Assembly: GCF_017114825.1 (NCBI RefSeq) | Contig: NZ_JADEVO010000019.1 | Coordinates: 41,017 to 105,016, forward strand | Origin: Pseudomonas gregormendelii | GTDB taxonomy: Bacteria; Pseudomonadota; Gammaproteobacteria; Pseudomonadales; Pseudomonadaceae | Length of the DNA: 64,000 bases | Direction: 5' to 3' | Shown here: piece by piece, positions 37,261 to 48,505 of the stretch | How the letters are laid out: the number at the start of each line of letters is the position of its first letter | How positions within the stretch are numbered: the first letter of the stretch is position 1 | Position numbers and translations under genes: made by a program | The notes under the pieces: generated by a model | What the model was told of the DNA's origin: nothing | What the model saw: the letters and a program-made list of their open reading frames with translations, nothing else | Database searches by the model: none

Positions 37261-38130
37261 ATGAGCCAAGTGTTGGATGATCTGGTCGACCTGTTGACCC
37301 TGGAATCAATCGAAGAAAACCTGTTTCGCGGCCGCAGCCAGGATTTGGGTTTTCGCCAGTTGTTCGGCGGCCAGGTCATCGGGCAGTCCCTTTCGGCAGC
37401 CAGTCAGACAGTGGAAGAGGCGCGCCATGTGCACTCGATGCACGGTTACTTCCTGCGTCCGGGGGACTCTGCGCTGCCGGTGGTGTATCAGGTCGATCGA
37501 GTGCGTGATGGCGGCAGTTTCAGCACCCGCCGGGTGACGGCAATCCAGAAGGGCAACCCGATTTTCACCTGCAGCGCCTCGTTCCAGTACGACGAAAAGG
37601 GCTTCGAGCACCAGGCACAGATGCCGGTGGTGGTCGGCCCGGAAAACCTGCCGTCGGAGCTCGAACTCACCCAGCAGCGTGCTCACCTGATTCCGGAACA
37701 CATGCGCGAAAAGCTGCTGTGCCCCAAGCCCATCGAATTTCGTCCGGTGACCGAGGAAGACCCCTACAACCCGCAACCCTCAGATCCCGTCAAGTACGTC
37801 TGGTTTCGCGCCGACGGCGCCTTGGCCGACACCCCGGCGCTGCATAAATATCTGATGGCCTACGCCTCGGATTTCGGCTTGTTGACCACCTCGATGCAGC
37901 CCCATGGCAAGTCGGTGTGGCATCAGGACATGCAGGTGGCCAGCCTTGATCACGCGCTGTGGTTCCACGCCGACCTGCGTGCCGATGACTGGCTGCTGTA
38001 CGCGATGGACAGCCCTTGGGCGGGCAATTCCCGCGGTTTCTCCCGGGGCAGCGTGTTCAATCGCGCCGGGCAACTGGTGGCCTCGGTGACCCAGGAAGGC
38101 CTGATCCGTCACCGCAAGGACTGGGCATGA
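37261..38130 (+). CDS. tesB: Acyl-CoA thioesterase II
   Basis: Hydrolyses medium- to long-chain acyl-CoA. 289 residues, with two hot-dog domains. The first includes RGRSQDLGFRQLFGGQVIGQS and the second SLDHALWFHADLRADDWLLY, carrying the catalytic Asp. It shares a 4-base ATGA overlap with the following HAD gene, so the two are translationally coupled. Confidence 0.95.
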   Translation: MSQVLDDLVDLLTLESIEENLFRGRSQDLGFRQLFGGQVIGQSLSAASQTVEEARHVHSMHGYFLRPGDSALPVVYQVDRVRDGGSFSTRRVTAIQKGNPIFTCSASFQYDEKGFEHQAQMPVVVGPENLPSELELTQQRAHLIPEHMREKLLCPKPIEFRPVTEEDPYNPQPSDPVKYVWFRADGALADTPALHKYLMAYASDFGLLTTSMQPHGKSVWHQDMQVASLDHALWFHADLRADDWLLYAMDSPWAGNSRGFSRGSVFNRAGQLVASVTQEGLIRHRKDWA

Positions 38131-38720
38131 GCCTGGCGGCGGTGCGGCACTGGGTGTTCGACATGGACGGCACCCTGACGGTGGCCGTGCATGACTTCGC
38201 GGCTATCCGCGTGGCATTGGCCATCCCCGCCGAGGACGACATCCTGACTCATCTCGCGGCGCTGCCGGCGCAGGAAGCCGCCGCCAAGCACGCGTGGTTG
38301 CTGGAGCACGAGCGCGACCTGGCCTTGGGTTCGAAACCGGCACCGGGTGCCGTGGAACTGGTGCGCGAGTTGGCCGGACGCGGCTATCGCCTGGCTATCC
38401 TGACGCGCAATGCCCGCGAGCTGGCGCACGTCACGCTGGAGGCGATCGGCCTGGCCGACTGCTTTGCGGTCGAGGATGTGCTGGGGCGCGACGAAGCGCC
38501 GCCGAAACCTCATCCAGGAGGCCTGCTCAAATTAGCCGATGCGTGGAAGGTCCCGACAAGCGAGATGGTGATGGTTGGCGATTACCGGTTTGACCTGGAT
38601 TGTGGGAGAGCGGCCGGAGCGCGCACGGTGCTGGTGAACTTGCCGGATAATCCGTGGCCGGAGTTGACCGATTGGCATGCGGTGGATTGTGTGGCGTTGC
38701 GCGAAATGCTTTCGGCTTGA
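38127..38720 (+). CDS. HAD-family phosphatase
   Basis: 197 residues from the ATG that overlaps the tesB stop. Motif I is VFDMDGTLTVA (Asp nucleophile and Asp acid/base), motif II LTRNAR, the Lys is in PPKPHPGG and motif IV is MVGDYRFDLDCG. The small helical cap places it in the phosphoglycolate-phosphatase-like subgroup. Substrate unknown. Confidence 0.92.
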   Translation: MSLAAVRHWVFDMDGTLTVAVHDFAAIRVALAIPAEDDILTHLAALPAQEAAAKHAWLLEHERDLALGSKPAPGAVELVRELAGRGYRLAILTRNARELAHVTLEAIGLADCFAVEDVLGRDEAPPKPHPGGLLKLADAWKVPTSEMVMVGDYRFDLDCGRAAGARTVLVNLPDNPWPELTDWHAVDCVALREMLSA

Positions 38721-38748
38721 GGTGCCCATCGCGGGCAAGCCTTGCTGC

Positions 38749-39708
38749 CTACTGACCAAAGAGCGCTTTGCGCCCCTCAGGCGAGGTAAACATCCCATCC
38801 CCATCATGCCCGACGCCGGGCACTTCGATCAGTTGCTGATTCAAACCCTGGGGATGGTCGCGCTTCAAATACTCAAAATAACTGCGCCCGCGCGCCAAAC
38901 GATTCGCACCCTGGGCTTTGGCTTCGCAGCTTTTATCCAGGGCTGGATGATTCGGATCGATATCCTGCTGGCCCAGCAAGTAAATGACATCGCGTTTGAC
39001 GTAACTGGCCTCCAGCGTCGCGGGCGTCTGGCCCTCGGCATACGCGGGCAGATCCGCCAGCCCGTATTTCCAGCGATTGTAATCCCCACAGCCGGCGTGG
39101 CTGAACGCCACCGGCCGACGTTCATCCAAATAGGCGTAGGAAGACGGGTTGGCAATCACATAACGCACCCGAACTCCGGCGGCGTCGAGTTCCGGCTGAT
39201 CATGACCCAGCAGCGCATAACGCTGGACCACCTGGGCCCCGCCAGAGTGTCCGGCGATCACCACTTCCTTGAGCGCCGGAAACTGTTGCCGGTCAGCGAA
39301 ACGGCCAATGATCTGGTCCATTGCCCCGTACGAACTGAGGGCAAAAGGCGCCGTGGACAATCCACCGGCCATCCATTCATTGCCTTGCCAACGCAAAACC
39401 GTGTCGGCCAATGGATGTAGCGCGACGTCGGATTCATTGAGAAATTGCGGGGCGATCACCAACGTGGTCGACGCCTGTCCCGCTTGCTCGGCCGCGTGTT
39501 CAGCGGTTTTGCGGTAAGTTTCGGCGTTGCGTAGCCGGCCATGGACGATGATCAGCACGCGCTCTATGGTCGCCGGTGCCGGGCCGATACCGACTGCCAT
39601 TTCGCCTTCCTTCAACAACAGGCGACCGGGGCTGATGTCTCGCACACCGTGGTCGGCAGCCTGGGAACTGGTGCAGGTGATCAACAGGACCAGCCACCAC
39701 TTGTTCAT
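38749..39708 (-). CDS. Secreted alpha/beta-hydrolase-like protein
   Basis: 319 residues. A signal peptide (about 1-17, MNKWWLVLLITCTSSQA) is followed by an alpha/beta-hydrolase core. The oxyanion region is LIIVHGRLRNAETY, the nucleophile elbow VVIAGHSGGAQVV, and the His probably lies in VPGVGHDGDGMF. Three Cys remain after the signal peptide. It begins directly after the stop of the metallopeptidase gene with no spacing, so they form an operon. Substrate unknown. Confidence 0.82.
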   Translation of the reverse strand: MNKWWLVLLITCTSSQAADHGVRDISPGRLLLKEGEMAVGIGPAPATIERVLIIVHGRLRNAETYRKTAEHAAEQAGQASTTLVIAPQFLNESDVALHPLADTVLRWQGNEWMAGGLSTAPFALSSYGAMDQIIGRFADRQQFPALKEVVIAGHSGGAQVVQRYALLGHDQPELDAAGVRVRYVIANPSSYAYLDERRPVAFSHAGCGDYNRWKYGLADLPAYAEGQTPATLEASYVKRDVIYLLGQQDIDPNHPALDKSCEAKAQGANRLARGRSYFEYLKRDHPQGLNQQLIEVPGVGHDGDGMFTSPEGRKALFGQ

Positions 39709-40602
39709 CTACAGGTTTTTCGCGGCGAAGGTGTCGCACTGGCTGATCTGGCCCTGGGCGAACCCGGTTTTGAACCAGCGTACCCGTTGCGCCGAAGTGC
39801 CATGGGTGAACGAGTCCGGAACCACGCGACCCTGGCCGCGCTGTTGCAGGCGGTCGTCGCCAATGGCGTTGGCCGCATTCAAGGCTTCTTCGATGTCGCC
39901 GGGTTCGAGCCAGTTCAGCCGTTGCTGGGCATTATTGGCCCACACGCCGGCCAGGCAATCGGCCTGAAGTTCCTGGCGTACCAGCAAACCGCCATCGCCT
40001 TCCATTTGCCGCCCTTGCTGGCGAGCAGCCTGGATTTTTGCCGAGACGCCGAGCAGGGTCTGCACATGGTGGCCAACTTCGTGAGCGATCACATAGGCCT
40101 GCGCAAAGTCACCGGCTGCGGAAAAACGCTGCGACATTTCCTGGAAGAAGCTGGTGTCCAGATAGACCTTCTGATCCGCCGGGCAATAGAACGGCCCGGT
40201 GGCCGAGGTGGCCATCCCGCAGGCAGAGTTGACCCTGCCGCTGAACATCACCAGGGTCGGATCCTTGTACTGCCGGCCGGCCTGCTGAAAAATCTGGCCC
40301 CAGGTGTCTTCGGTATCGCCGAGAATCGAGCGTACAAATTCGGCGCCTTCGTCATTGGCCGGTGGCGCCTTGCGGCTCTGGTTGGTGGCGGGTGCCGACT
40401 GTTCGCTCATCTGCCCGGTCAATTGCCCGAGAATCTGCAGTGGATCCTGGCCGGTGATCCAGCCTATGCCGACAATCAGGATGATCGCCGTCAGGCTCAG
40501 CCCTTTGCCGCCACCGAAGCGCATCCCACCGCCACCACCGCCCACGTCATCTCCACGGGCGTCGACCACATTGTCGCTGCGCCGGCCTTTTTTCCATAGC
40601 AT
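39709..40602 (-). CDS. Neutral zinc metallopeptidase (YpfJ family)
   Basis: 297 residues from the ATG at 40602 (MLWKKGRRSDNVVDARG). A glycine-rich N-terminus (GGGGGGMRFGGG) leads to one membrane helix (about 35-52). The peptidase domain has the zinc motif HEVGHH and a downstream ELQADCLAG with the third ligand. Inner-membrane anchored with the active site probably in the periplasm. Family role unclear. Confidence 0.9.
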   Translation of the reverse strand: MLWKKGRRSDNVVDARGDDVGGGGGGMRFGGGKGLSLTAIILIVGIGWITGQDPLQILGQLTGQMSEQSAPATNQSRKAPPANDEGAEFVRSILGDTEDTWGQIFQQAGRQYKDPTLVMFSGRVNSACGMATSATGPFYCPADQKVYLDTSFFQEMSQRFSAAGDFAQAYVIAHEVGHHVQTLLGVSAKIQAARQQGRQMEGDGGLLVRQELQADCLAGVWANNAQQRLNWLEPGDIEEALNAANAIGDDRLQQRGQGRVVPDSFTHGTSAQRVRWFKTGFAQGQISQCDTFAAKNL

Positions 40603-40773
40603 GGGTGAGCCCTCTTTCCTTAATCTGATGAAGATGCGTGGTGATGAGTGTTGCTGGTGTGCAGGAGCCGCGCCAGTCCGGTCGTCTGACAGCTCCGGGC
40701 AGAACCGGTTCCAGATTTCGCATTCGCAGCATTGTCTTTTAGAATCGATAAAACCTTTCTCGTGGAACCTCTC

Positions 40774-41553
40774 ATGGCCGGCAGTCAGATCGAACGCGTT
40801 TTCAGCGTGCTGGAAACCCTTACCGGTGAACCCAAGGGCGTACCGATGCAGGTATTGGCCGAACAGCTGGGAATTCCCAAGAGTGCCACCCACCGTTTGC
40901 TGACCGAGCTGATCCGCCTGGGTTATGTGCGGCAGAATCCGGATAACCTGCGCTATCACTTATCGACCAGGCTGGTCGCCATGGGCTTTCGCTACCTGTC
41001 TCGCAGCGGCGGCGATATCGTCCAGCCGGTACTCGATCGACTGGCCGAGGAAACGGGCGAACTGGTTCGCCTGGGTGTGATCTCGGGGGAGCGACTGACC
41101 TGGATCGCCAAATCCCAGGGCGCTCGTTCCGGCTTGCGTTATGACCCCGACATGGGGCGCGATGCCCCACTGTTCTATACCGCCTCGGGGCATGCGTGGC
41201 TGGCGAGCCTGTCCGATGCCGAAGCCCTGGCGCTGGTCGAGCGCCAGGGCGGCGACACATTGCCAGCACCCGGGCCGAACGCGCCGCGTTCGAACATTGA
41301 ACTGCTGGAGCGTCTGCGCCAGGGACGCGAACAGGGTTATGCCTGGGTAGAGGAGAGTTCGGGGGTGGGGACCTCGGCCATTGCCGCAGTGGTGCGCCAT
41401 CCGCTGGATGCGCGGGTGATAGGCGTGCTGAGTCTTGCCGGCCCCAGCGCTCGGTTGCCAGGTGCGCGGTTGCACGATCTGGCGCCGCTGCTGTTGCAGT
41501 TCACCGAAGAGCTGTCGGCGGCCAGCCAGGCGTCGGAGTTTTTCAACGGTTGA
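40774..41553 (+). CDS. IclR-family transcriptional regulator
   Basis: 259 residues from the ATG at 40774. The N-terminal winged HTH (about 1-70) includes VLAEQLGIPKSATHRLLTELI, and the IclR effector domain runs from about 80 to 250. It lies directly before, and on the same strand as, an EamA exporter, the likely target. It is not PcaR itself: it is shorter and lacks that protein's long N-terminus. Confidence 0.9.
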   Translation: MAGSQIERVFSVLETLTGEPKGVPMQVLAEQLGIPKSATHRLLTELIRLGYVRQNPDNLRYHLSTRLVAMGFRYLSRSGGDIVQPVLDRLAEETGELVRLGVISGERLTWIAKSQGARSGLRYDPDMGRDAPLFYTASGHAWLASLSDAEALALVERQGGDTLPAPGPNAPRSNIELLERLRQGREQGYAWVEESSGVGTSAIAAVVRHPLDARVIGVLSLAGPSARLPGARLHDLAPLLLQFTEELSAASQASEFFNG

Positions 41554-41630
41554 TTGTTCCAGGCGAGCGCAATGGCCGTAATGGAAAAACTGTACGCTGT
41601 TCGCACGCTTTCTCGGCCTGTTAGTTTGAA

Positions 41631-41664
41631 AAAATGGAACAAGGTTCTAGAATATTGATCCATT
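41631..41664 (+). promoter_or_regulatory. Possible operator upstream of the EamA gene
   Basis: ATGGA and TCCAT bracket an imperfect inverted repeat that includes GAAC-AAG-GTTC, in the 141-base gap between the IclR gene and the exporter. IclR-type sites are often palindromes of this sort. This is inference only. Confidence 0.3.
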
Positions 41665-41694
41665 GGCTTGTTATTCCTTTCAGAGAGTATCGCC

Positions 41695-42579
41695 TTGACG
41701 TCACGTATCAGCACTCCGCTCTCCGGCGTCAACCAACCCTTCAAGGGCATCTTGCTGATCGTTGTCGCGACCTTCCTGTTTTCCAGTCACGACGCGTTGT
41801 CAAAATACCTGTCGGGTTTCTATCCAATCGTCATGGTGGTGTGGGCCCGTTATATGGTGCACACCTTGTTGATGGCGGGGATCTTCCTGCCGCAGTCGGG
41901 CTTGCGCGTGCTGCGTACCAAACGCCCGCTGCTGCAGCTGGTCAGGGCCTTGTGCCTGCTCGGCACCAGTCTGTTTTTTACCACCGGCCTGCAGTACATC
42001 CCCCTGGCGGAAGCTACGGCAGTCAACTTTCTGGCCCCGGTGCTGGTCACGGCACTGTCGGTACCACTGCTGCGCGAGCACGTGACCCGCGGCCAGTGGA
42101 TCGCGGTGATCTGCGGATTCATCGGCGTGTTGATCATCGTTCACCCGGGTGGTGAGCTGTTCACGCCGGCGGTGCTGCTGCCCTTGTGCTCGGCGCTGTT
42201 TTTCTGTTTTTACCAGTTGTTGACCCGCAAGCTCAGCGAGATCGACAGCCCGACCACCAGCAACTTCTTCGCCGGTTTGTGTAACACCCTGGTGATGAGC
42301 GCGCTGGTACCGTTTTTCTGGCAGGTACCGACCCTGGGTCATGGGTTGCTCATGGTGGCGCTGGGGGCTTGCGGGATGACCGCGCACTTGTTCCTGACCC
42401 AGGCATTCCGCTACGCGGCCCCGGCGTTGCTGGCGCCTTTCGGTTATTGCCAGATCGTCTTTGCCGGGTTGCTGGGCTGGCTGCTGTTCTCCCACACACC
42501 GACCCTGACCACGATCATCGGGATTGCGGTGATCTGTTGCAGCGGGTTGGCAGCGGTGTGGCAACAGAGTCGCCGCTAG
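41695..42579 (+). CDS. EamA-family transporter (DMT superfamily)
   Basis: 294 residues starting at TTG 41695 (MTSRISTPLSGVNQPFKG); another TTG at 41668 is possible. Ten helices in two EamA repeats, the first with LLIVVATFLFSSHDALSKYL. Resembles RhtA- or riboflavin-type exporters of small metabolites. Its expression is probably controlled by the adjacent IclR regulator. Confidence 0.87.
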   Translation: MTSRISTPLSGVNQPFKGILLIVVATFLFSSHDALSKYLSGFYPIVMVVWARYMVHTLLMAGIFLPQSGLRVLRTKRPLLQLVRALCLLGTSLFFTTGLQYIPLAEATAVNFLAPVLVTALSVPLLREHVTRGQWIAVICGFIGVLIIVHPGGELFTPAVLLPLCSALFFCFYQLLTRKLSEIDSPTTSNFFAGLCNTLVMSALVPFFWQVPTLGHGLLMVALGACGMTAHLFLTQAFRYAAPALLAPFGYCQIVFAGLLGWLLFSHTPTLTTIIGIAVICCSGLAAVWQQSRR

Positions 42580-42621
42580 AGAGCGTGGGCAGGCCTGGAA
42601 TCAGGCCTGCCGCGGGAGATT

Positions 42622-43962
42622 TCAGTCGATAACGGAAGGGATCTTGCGCGGCGCCATGAAGTACATCCAGATCAGCGCGATGAAGTACATCGCCGGAATC
42701 ATGGTGAACAGTACGGTGTAGTTGTTGTTGGTGATGGTCAGGATATGGCCGACCAGCTGGGTCATGAACATCCCGCCAATCGCGGCGCACATGCCGCCGA
42801 AACCGAACACGGTACTCATCATGTGCTTGGGCGTGTAGTCCATCACCAGGCTCCAGATATTCGCCGTCCAGGCCTGGTGCGCGCCGATGGCCAGCGAGAT
42901 CGCGGCTACGGCAACCCACAAACTGCTGGAACCTGCCGCCATGACCACGCCGACGATGCAGCAGGCAAACAGGAACATGGACATCAGTCGCGCCTTGATC
43001 GGATTGATCCCGCGGCCAATCAGGAACGAAGACAGGATCCCGCCGCCGACGCTGCCGAAGTCAGCCGTCACATAGATGATGATCAGCGGGATGCCCATCT
43101 GGGTCACGTTGATCCCCAGGTTGTATTGCTGGTTAAGGAACGGTGGCAGCCAGTAAAGGTAGAACCAGAACACCGGCGCAGTCATCGAGTAAGCGAGGGC
43201 GAAGGCCCATGTGCCGCGCATGCGCAGGATTTTCGAGAAGGGCACGCGGGTTTGTTCCGGCTCGACCTCCTGCTGGATGTAGTCCAGTTCCGATTGTCTG
43301 ACGCCTGGATGATCTTCCGGGTTGAAGTACTTCAAACCCCAGAACAACAACCAGATCCCGCCCAGTGCCGACATGCACAGGAATGCGGCCTGCCAGCCCC
43401 ACACGTGCAGAATCAGCGGCAGCAGCATCGGGGTGAACATCGCGCCGACGTTGGTCCCGGCATTGAAGATCCCGGTGGCCACGGCGCGTTCGCCGGCGGG
43501 GAACCACAGCCGGGTGGTCTTGACGCAGGCCGGATAGTTGGCCGCTTCGGTTAGCCCGAGGATGAACCTGCAGACCATGAAGCCGACCGCCGAAGTGGCC
43601 AGGCCATGCGCGCCGGTCGCCAGGCTCCACAACAGGACGGCGCAGAAGAACACCCGTTTTACGCCGACCCGATCAATCAACCGGCCCTGCAGGACAAAGC
43701 CGATGGCGTAGCCGACCTGGAACCAGAAGTTGATGTTGGCGTAATCCATCGCCGTCCAGCTCATCTCCTTGGCCAGGATCGGCTGCATGACGCCCAGTGC
43801 GGCGCGGTCGATATAGTTCAGCGTTGTAGCGAAAAACACCAGTGCCAGCATGCCCCAGCGGGTCTTGCCGACTGCCATGGCGCCTCGAACCTTGTCGCCA
43901 ATGCCACCGGTGGCAGGAATCATGGAGGAACGCTCCACGGAAGAGCTTTGAGAAGGAGTCAT
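42622..43962 (-). CDS. MFS transporter, anion:cation symporter type
   Basis: 446 residues with twelve helices. Between helices 2 and 3 lies GRLIDRVGVKRVF, the MFS signature; FFATTLNYIDRAALGVMQP is typical of the hexuronate/4-hydroxybenzoate symporter family. It diverges from quiC across 379 bases that contain a PcaR-type box, so it probably imports quinate, shikimate or a related acid. The substrate is inferred from context. Confidence 0.9.
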   Translation of the reverse strand: MTPSQSSSVERSSMIPATGGIGDKVRGAMAVGKTRWGMLALVFFATTLNYIDRAALGVMQPILAKEMSWTAMDYANINFWFQVGYAIGFVLQGRLIDRVGVKRVFFCAVLLWSLATGAHGLATSAVGFMVCRFILGLTEAANYPACVKTTRLWFPAGERAVATGIFNAGTNVGAMFTPMLLPLILHVWGWQAAFLCMSALGGIWLLFWGLKYFNPEDHPGVRQSELDYIQQEVEPEQTRVPFSKILRMRGTWAFALAYSMTAPVFWFYLYWLPPFLNQQYNLGINVTQMGIPLIIIYVTADFGSVGGGILSSFLIGRGINPIKARLMSMFLFACCIVGVVMAAGSSSLWVAVAAISLAIGAHQAWTANIWSLVMDYTPKHMMSTVFGFGGMCAAIGGMFMTQLVGHILTITNNNYTVLFTMIPAMYFIALIWMYFMAPRKIPSVID

Positions 43963-44090
43963 TTAAGCCACCGATTATTTTTATGTGGTGTTTTGAATCT
44001 ATGTTCATCGGGCCGACCTGTGACCGCACCCAATGTGGAGTCGATGGTGGGCAGTGGACGAAAAATCGTCAATTCGCCAAGCGGCATTTT

Positions 44091-44105
44091 GTTCGATAAT
44101 CGCAC
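44091..44105. promoter_or_regulatory. PcaR-type operator
   Basis: GTTCGATAATCGCAC. This equals, from memory, the 15-base PcaR consensus described at the P. putida pcaIJ and pcaR promoters. The GATAAT inside it can serve as a -10 element reading toward quiC, as in those promoters. It lies 129 bases before the divergent transporter and 237 before quiC. Confidence 0.75.
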
Positions 44106-44192
44106 ATAAAACTAACCGGATAGTACACTTTGAATTGCTGTGCGAGACTGCCAGCCTAATAATTCCCCTCAACAGAAATATACGGTCTCCCT

Positions 44193-44289
44193 GTAGGAGC
44201 TGCCGAGTGAAACGAGGCTGCGATCTTTTGACTTTGTTTTGATCGCCAGATCAAAAGATCGCAGCCTCGTTTCACTCGACAGCTCCTAC
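44193..44289. repeat. Long REP-like inverted repeat
   Basis: GTAGGAGCTGCCGAGTGAAA...CGATCTTTTGA is inverted almost perfectly at 44252-44289, a stem of about 40 bp. It lies between the PcaR-type box and quiC. Same family as 31475-31605 and the half-copies at 30466 and 31446. Confidence 0.9.
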
Positions 44290-44341
44290 GCCGGGAGCAT
44301 GCAATACCCCCAATAAGATCTCCACCACCGGGAGTCGAAAG

Positions 44342-46243
<1,902 letters not shown>

Positions 46244-46344
46244 GAAATTGGTAAGCCCCAGTGCAAACCCATGCCGTGCGGCTTCCTTCGCCGTGCGGCG
46301 CGGCCCATAATCGCCGCCTGTGCAGTGATGGCCGTGAGCCCGCG

Positions 46345-47022
46345 ATGACAATAACTTCAGAACTCTCCGCAGCGCCTGACAAATCCCTTGCCGAGCCGCG
46401 CAAGAGCCGCAAGAACAACCCGGAAAAGACCCGCGAGAACATTCTTCAAGAGGCCATTGTCGAGTTCGTGCAGCAGGGGCTTTCCGGTGCGCGGGTCGAT
46501 GCGATCGCCGAGCGCATCCACACCTCCAAGCGCATGATCTATTACTACTTCGGGAGTAAGGAACAGCTCTACGTCGAGGTGCTGGAAAAGTTGTACGGCG
46601 ACATCCGCAGCACTGAAAACCGCCTGCACCTGACCGAACTGCCCCCGGTGGAAGCGATCCGGCGCCTGGTGGAGTTCACGTTCGACCACCATGACCGCAA
46701 CGTCGATTTCGTGCGCATCGTGAGCATCGAGAACATTCACAACGCCGAATACGTGAAGCGCTCCGATGCGATCAAGACCATGAACAACACGGTGCTCGAT
46801 TCACTGGGCGTCATTCTGCGCCGTGGTGCCGAGGAGGGGGTGTTCCGTGCGGGTCTCGACCCGCTGGACGTGCATCTGCTGATGAGTTCGTTCTGCTTCT
46901 ACCGAGTGTCGAACCGCCATACTTTCGGCGAGATTTTCCAGATCGACCTGCCGGATGAAGGCATCAAGCAGCGCCATCGGGAAATGATCTGCGAGTCTGT
47001 CCTGCGCTACCTCAAGGCATGA
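46345..47022 (+). CDS. TetR-family transcriptional regulator
   Basis: 225 residues from the ATG at 46345. The N-terminal tail is charged and the HTH (about 30-75) contains GARVDAIAERIHTSKRMIYYYF. The C-terminal ligand domain is of the TetR_C_33-like type. It lies 101 bases behind quiC on the same strand and is probably the local regulator of hydroaromatic acid use, alongside PcaR. Confidence 0.9.
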   Translation: MTITSELSAAPDKSLAEPRKSRKNNPEKTRENILQEAIVEFVQQGLSGARVDAIAERIHTSKRMIYYYFGSKEQLYVEVLEKLYGDIRSTENRLHLTELPPVEAIRRLVEFTFDHHDRNVDFVRIVSIENIHNAEYVKRSDAIKTMNNTVLDSLGVILRRGAEEGVFRAGLDPLDVHLLMSSFCFYRVSNRHTFGEIFQIDLPDEGIKQRHREMICESVLRYLKA

Positions 47023-47071
47023 ACCCAGGATCGCAGCCTCTGCCGAACGCTGCGATCTGTTCTTCCTGTGT

Positions 47072-47926
47072 CTATCCGACCATCCCCTGGAAATGCGCCA
47101 GCATCCGCTGCGCATCGGGCGCCACGCCACTGAACAGCTCAAACGCCTTCACCGCCTGAAACACCGCCATGTTGCCGCCGTCCAGGGTCCGGCATCCCAG
47201 GGCGCGGGCCTGGCGCAGCAGTTCAGTCTCCAGCGGGAAGTACACGATCTCCGCCACCCACAATTCCCGGCGCAGCAATTCCACCGGCACCGGCGTGCCC
47301 GGCAGTTTTTTCATGCCCATGGGCGTGGTGTTCACCAGGCCGTCGGCCACGGCGAGGGCGCCAGGTAAATCTTGCCCGGCAACTGCGCGGCCAGCACCGA
47401 AATGCTGGTTGAGATTATCTGCCAGCGCTTGGGCGCGACGGATCTCCACATCAAAAATGCTCAGCAGCTGTGCGCCTTCGCTCAGCAGCGCGTGGGCCAC
47501 CGCCGCACCGGCTCCGCCAGCACCCATCTGCACCACGCGTGCCACGCCAACGTCCGGCAAGCCGCGGCGAAAACCTTCGGCAAATCCCAGGCAGTCGGTG
47601 TTGTGGCCGATGCGTTTACCTTCCTTCAGCACCACTGTGTTTACCGCGCCAATTCCCCGGGCTTCCGGCGACAGTTCGTCGAGCAGGGGAATGATGGTTT
47701 GCTTGCAGGGGAAGGTGATGTTCAGCCCCGTGAAGTTCATGCGCTCGGCGGCCAGCAGCAAGTCGGGCAGGGCGCCGCTGTCGAGTTGCAACTGGTCGAG
47801 ATCGATCAGGCGATAGAGGTAGCGCAAGCCCTGGGCATCGCCCTCCTGTTCGTGCAGCGCCGGGGTGCGCGACGCCTGGATGCCAGCGCCGATCAGGCCG
47901 GCCAGTACCACGTTATGCGGGTCCAT
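47072..47926 (-). CDS. aroE: Shikimate/quinate dehydrogenase-family enzyme (extra AroE)
   Basis: 284 residues from the ATG at 47926; a GTG at 47935 is also possible. Substrate Lys/Asp motifs are NFTGLNITFPCKQ and GHNTDCLGF, and the nucleotide motif is QMGAGGAGAAVAHAL. In this cluster it probably oxidises shikimate (or quinate) to the dehydro acid, rather than serving biosynthesis. It follows aroQ after 5 bases. Confidence 0.88.
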   Translation of the reverse strand: MDPHNVVLAGLIGAGIQASRTPALHEQEGDAQGLRYLYRLIDLDQLQLDSGALPDLLLAAERMNFTGLNITFPCKQTIIPLLDELSPEARGIGAVNTVVLKEGKRIGHNTDCLGFAEGFRRGLPDVGVARVVQMGAGGAGAAVAHALLSEGAQLLSIFDVEIRRAQALADNLNQHFGAGRAVAGQDLPGALAVADGLVNTTPMGMKKLPGTPVPVELLRRELWVAEIVYFPLETELLRQARALGCRTLDGGNMAVFQAVKAFELFSGVAPDAQRMLAHFQGMVG

Positions 47927-47931
47927 GGTGC

Positions 47932-48372
47932 TCACCCTTTCAACTGCTGGCGAAAGTGCTCCAGTGCCAGGCGATAACCATGGCTGCCGAAACCGGCCAT
48001 CACCGCCATGGCCACCGCAGAGACGAACGAGTGGTGACGAAAGGGTTCACGGGCATGAACGTTGGACAGATGAACCTCGATCACTGGCAATTCACTGGCT
48101 ACCAGGGCATCACGGATCGCGACCGAGGTATGGGTCCAGGCTGCCGGATTGATCACGATGCCTGCGCAGCGCCCGCGGGCGGCGTGAATCCAGTCCAGCA
48201 GTTCACCTTCATGATTGGTCTGGCGGAATTCCACTCGCAGTCCGAATTCTTCTGCGGCGCGACCGCACAGCGCGGAAATGTCCGCCAGGGTTTCATGGCC
48301 ATAGGTGGCCGGTTCGCGGGTGCCGAGCAGATTCAGGTTTGGGCCGTTAAGCACCAGGACGATAGGGTCCAT
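47932..48372 (-). CDS. aroQ: Type II 3-dehydroquinate dehydratase (extra AroQ)
   Basis: 147 residues from the ATG at 48372, with GGAG 8 bases upstream. Motifs: [19 protein letters not shown] (catalytic Arg and Tyr), [32 protein letters not shown] and [17 protein letters not shown] (catalytic His). Interconverts 3-dehydroquinate and 3-dehydroshikimate. Probably a catabolic copy, feeding QuiC. Confidence 0.93.
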   Translation of the reverse strand: MDPIVLVLNGPNLNLLGTREPATYGHETLADISALCGRAAEEFGLRVEFRQTNHEGELLDWIHAARGRCAGIVINPAAWTHTSVAIRDALVASELPVIEVHLSNVHAREPFRHHSFVSAVAMAVMAGFGSHGYRLALEHFRQQLKG

Positions 48373-48505
48373 GGGTATCTCCACTTATTATTGTTGGCGT
48401 TGGCCGATGGTCTCAGCCTGTGGAGATAAAATGTACTAGATGGTTAATGTGGTCAATTGACGAGGTGCGCCCGTTAGCATTTGTGTGCGGTGATCGGACG
48501 ACTTT

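Noticed and set aside
40774..41553. IclR gene as pcaR
   Set aside because: It is shorter than PcaR, differs at the N-terminus, and is paired with an EamA exporter rather than pca genes.
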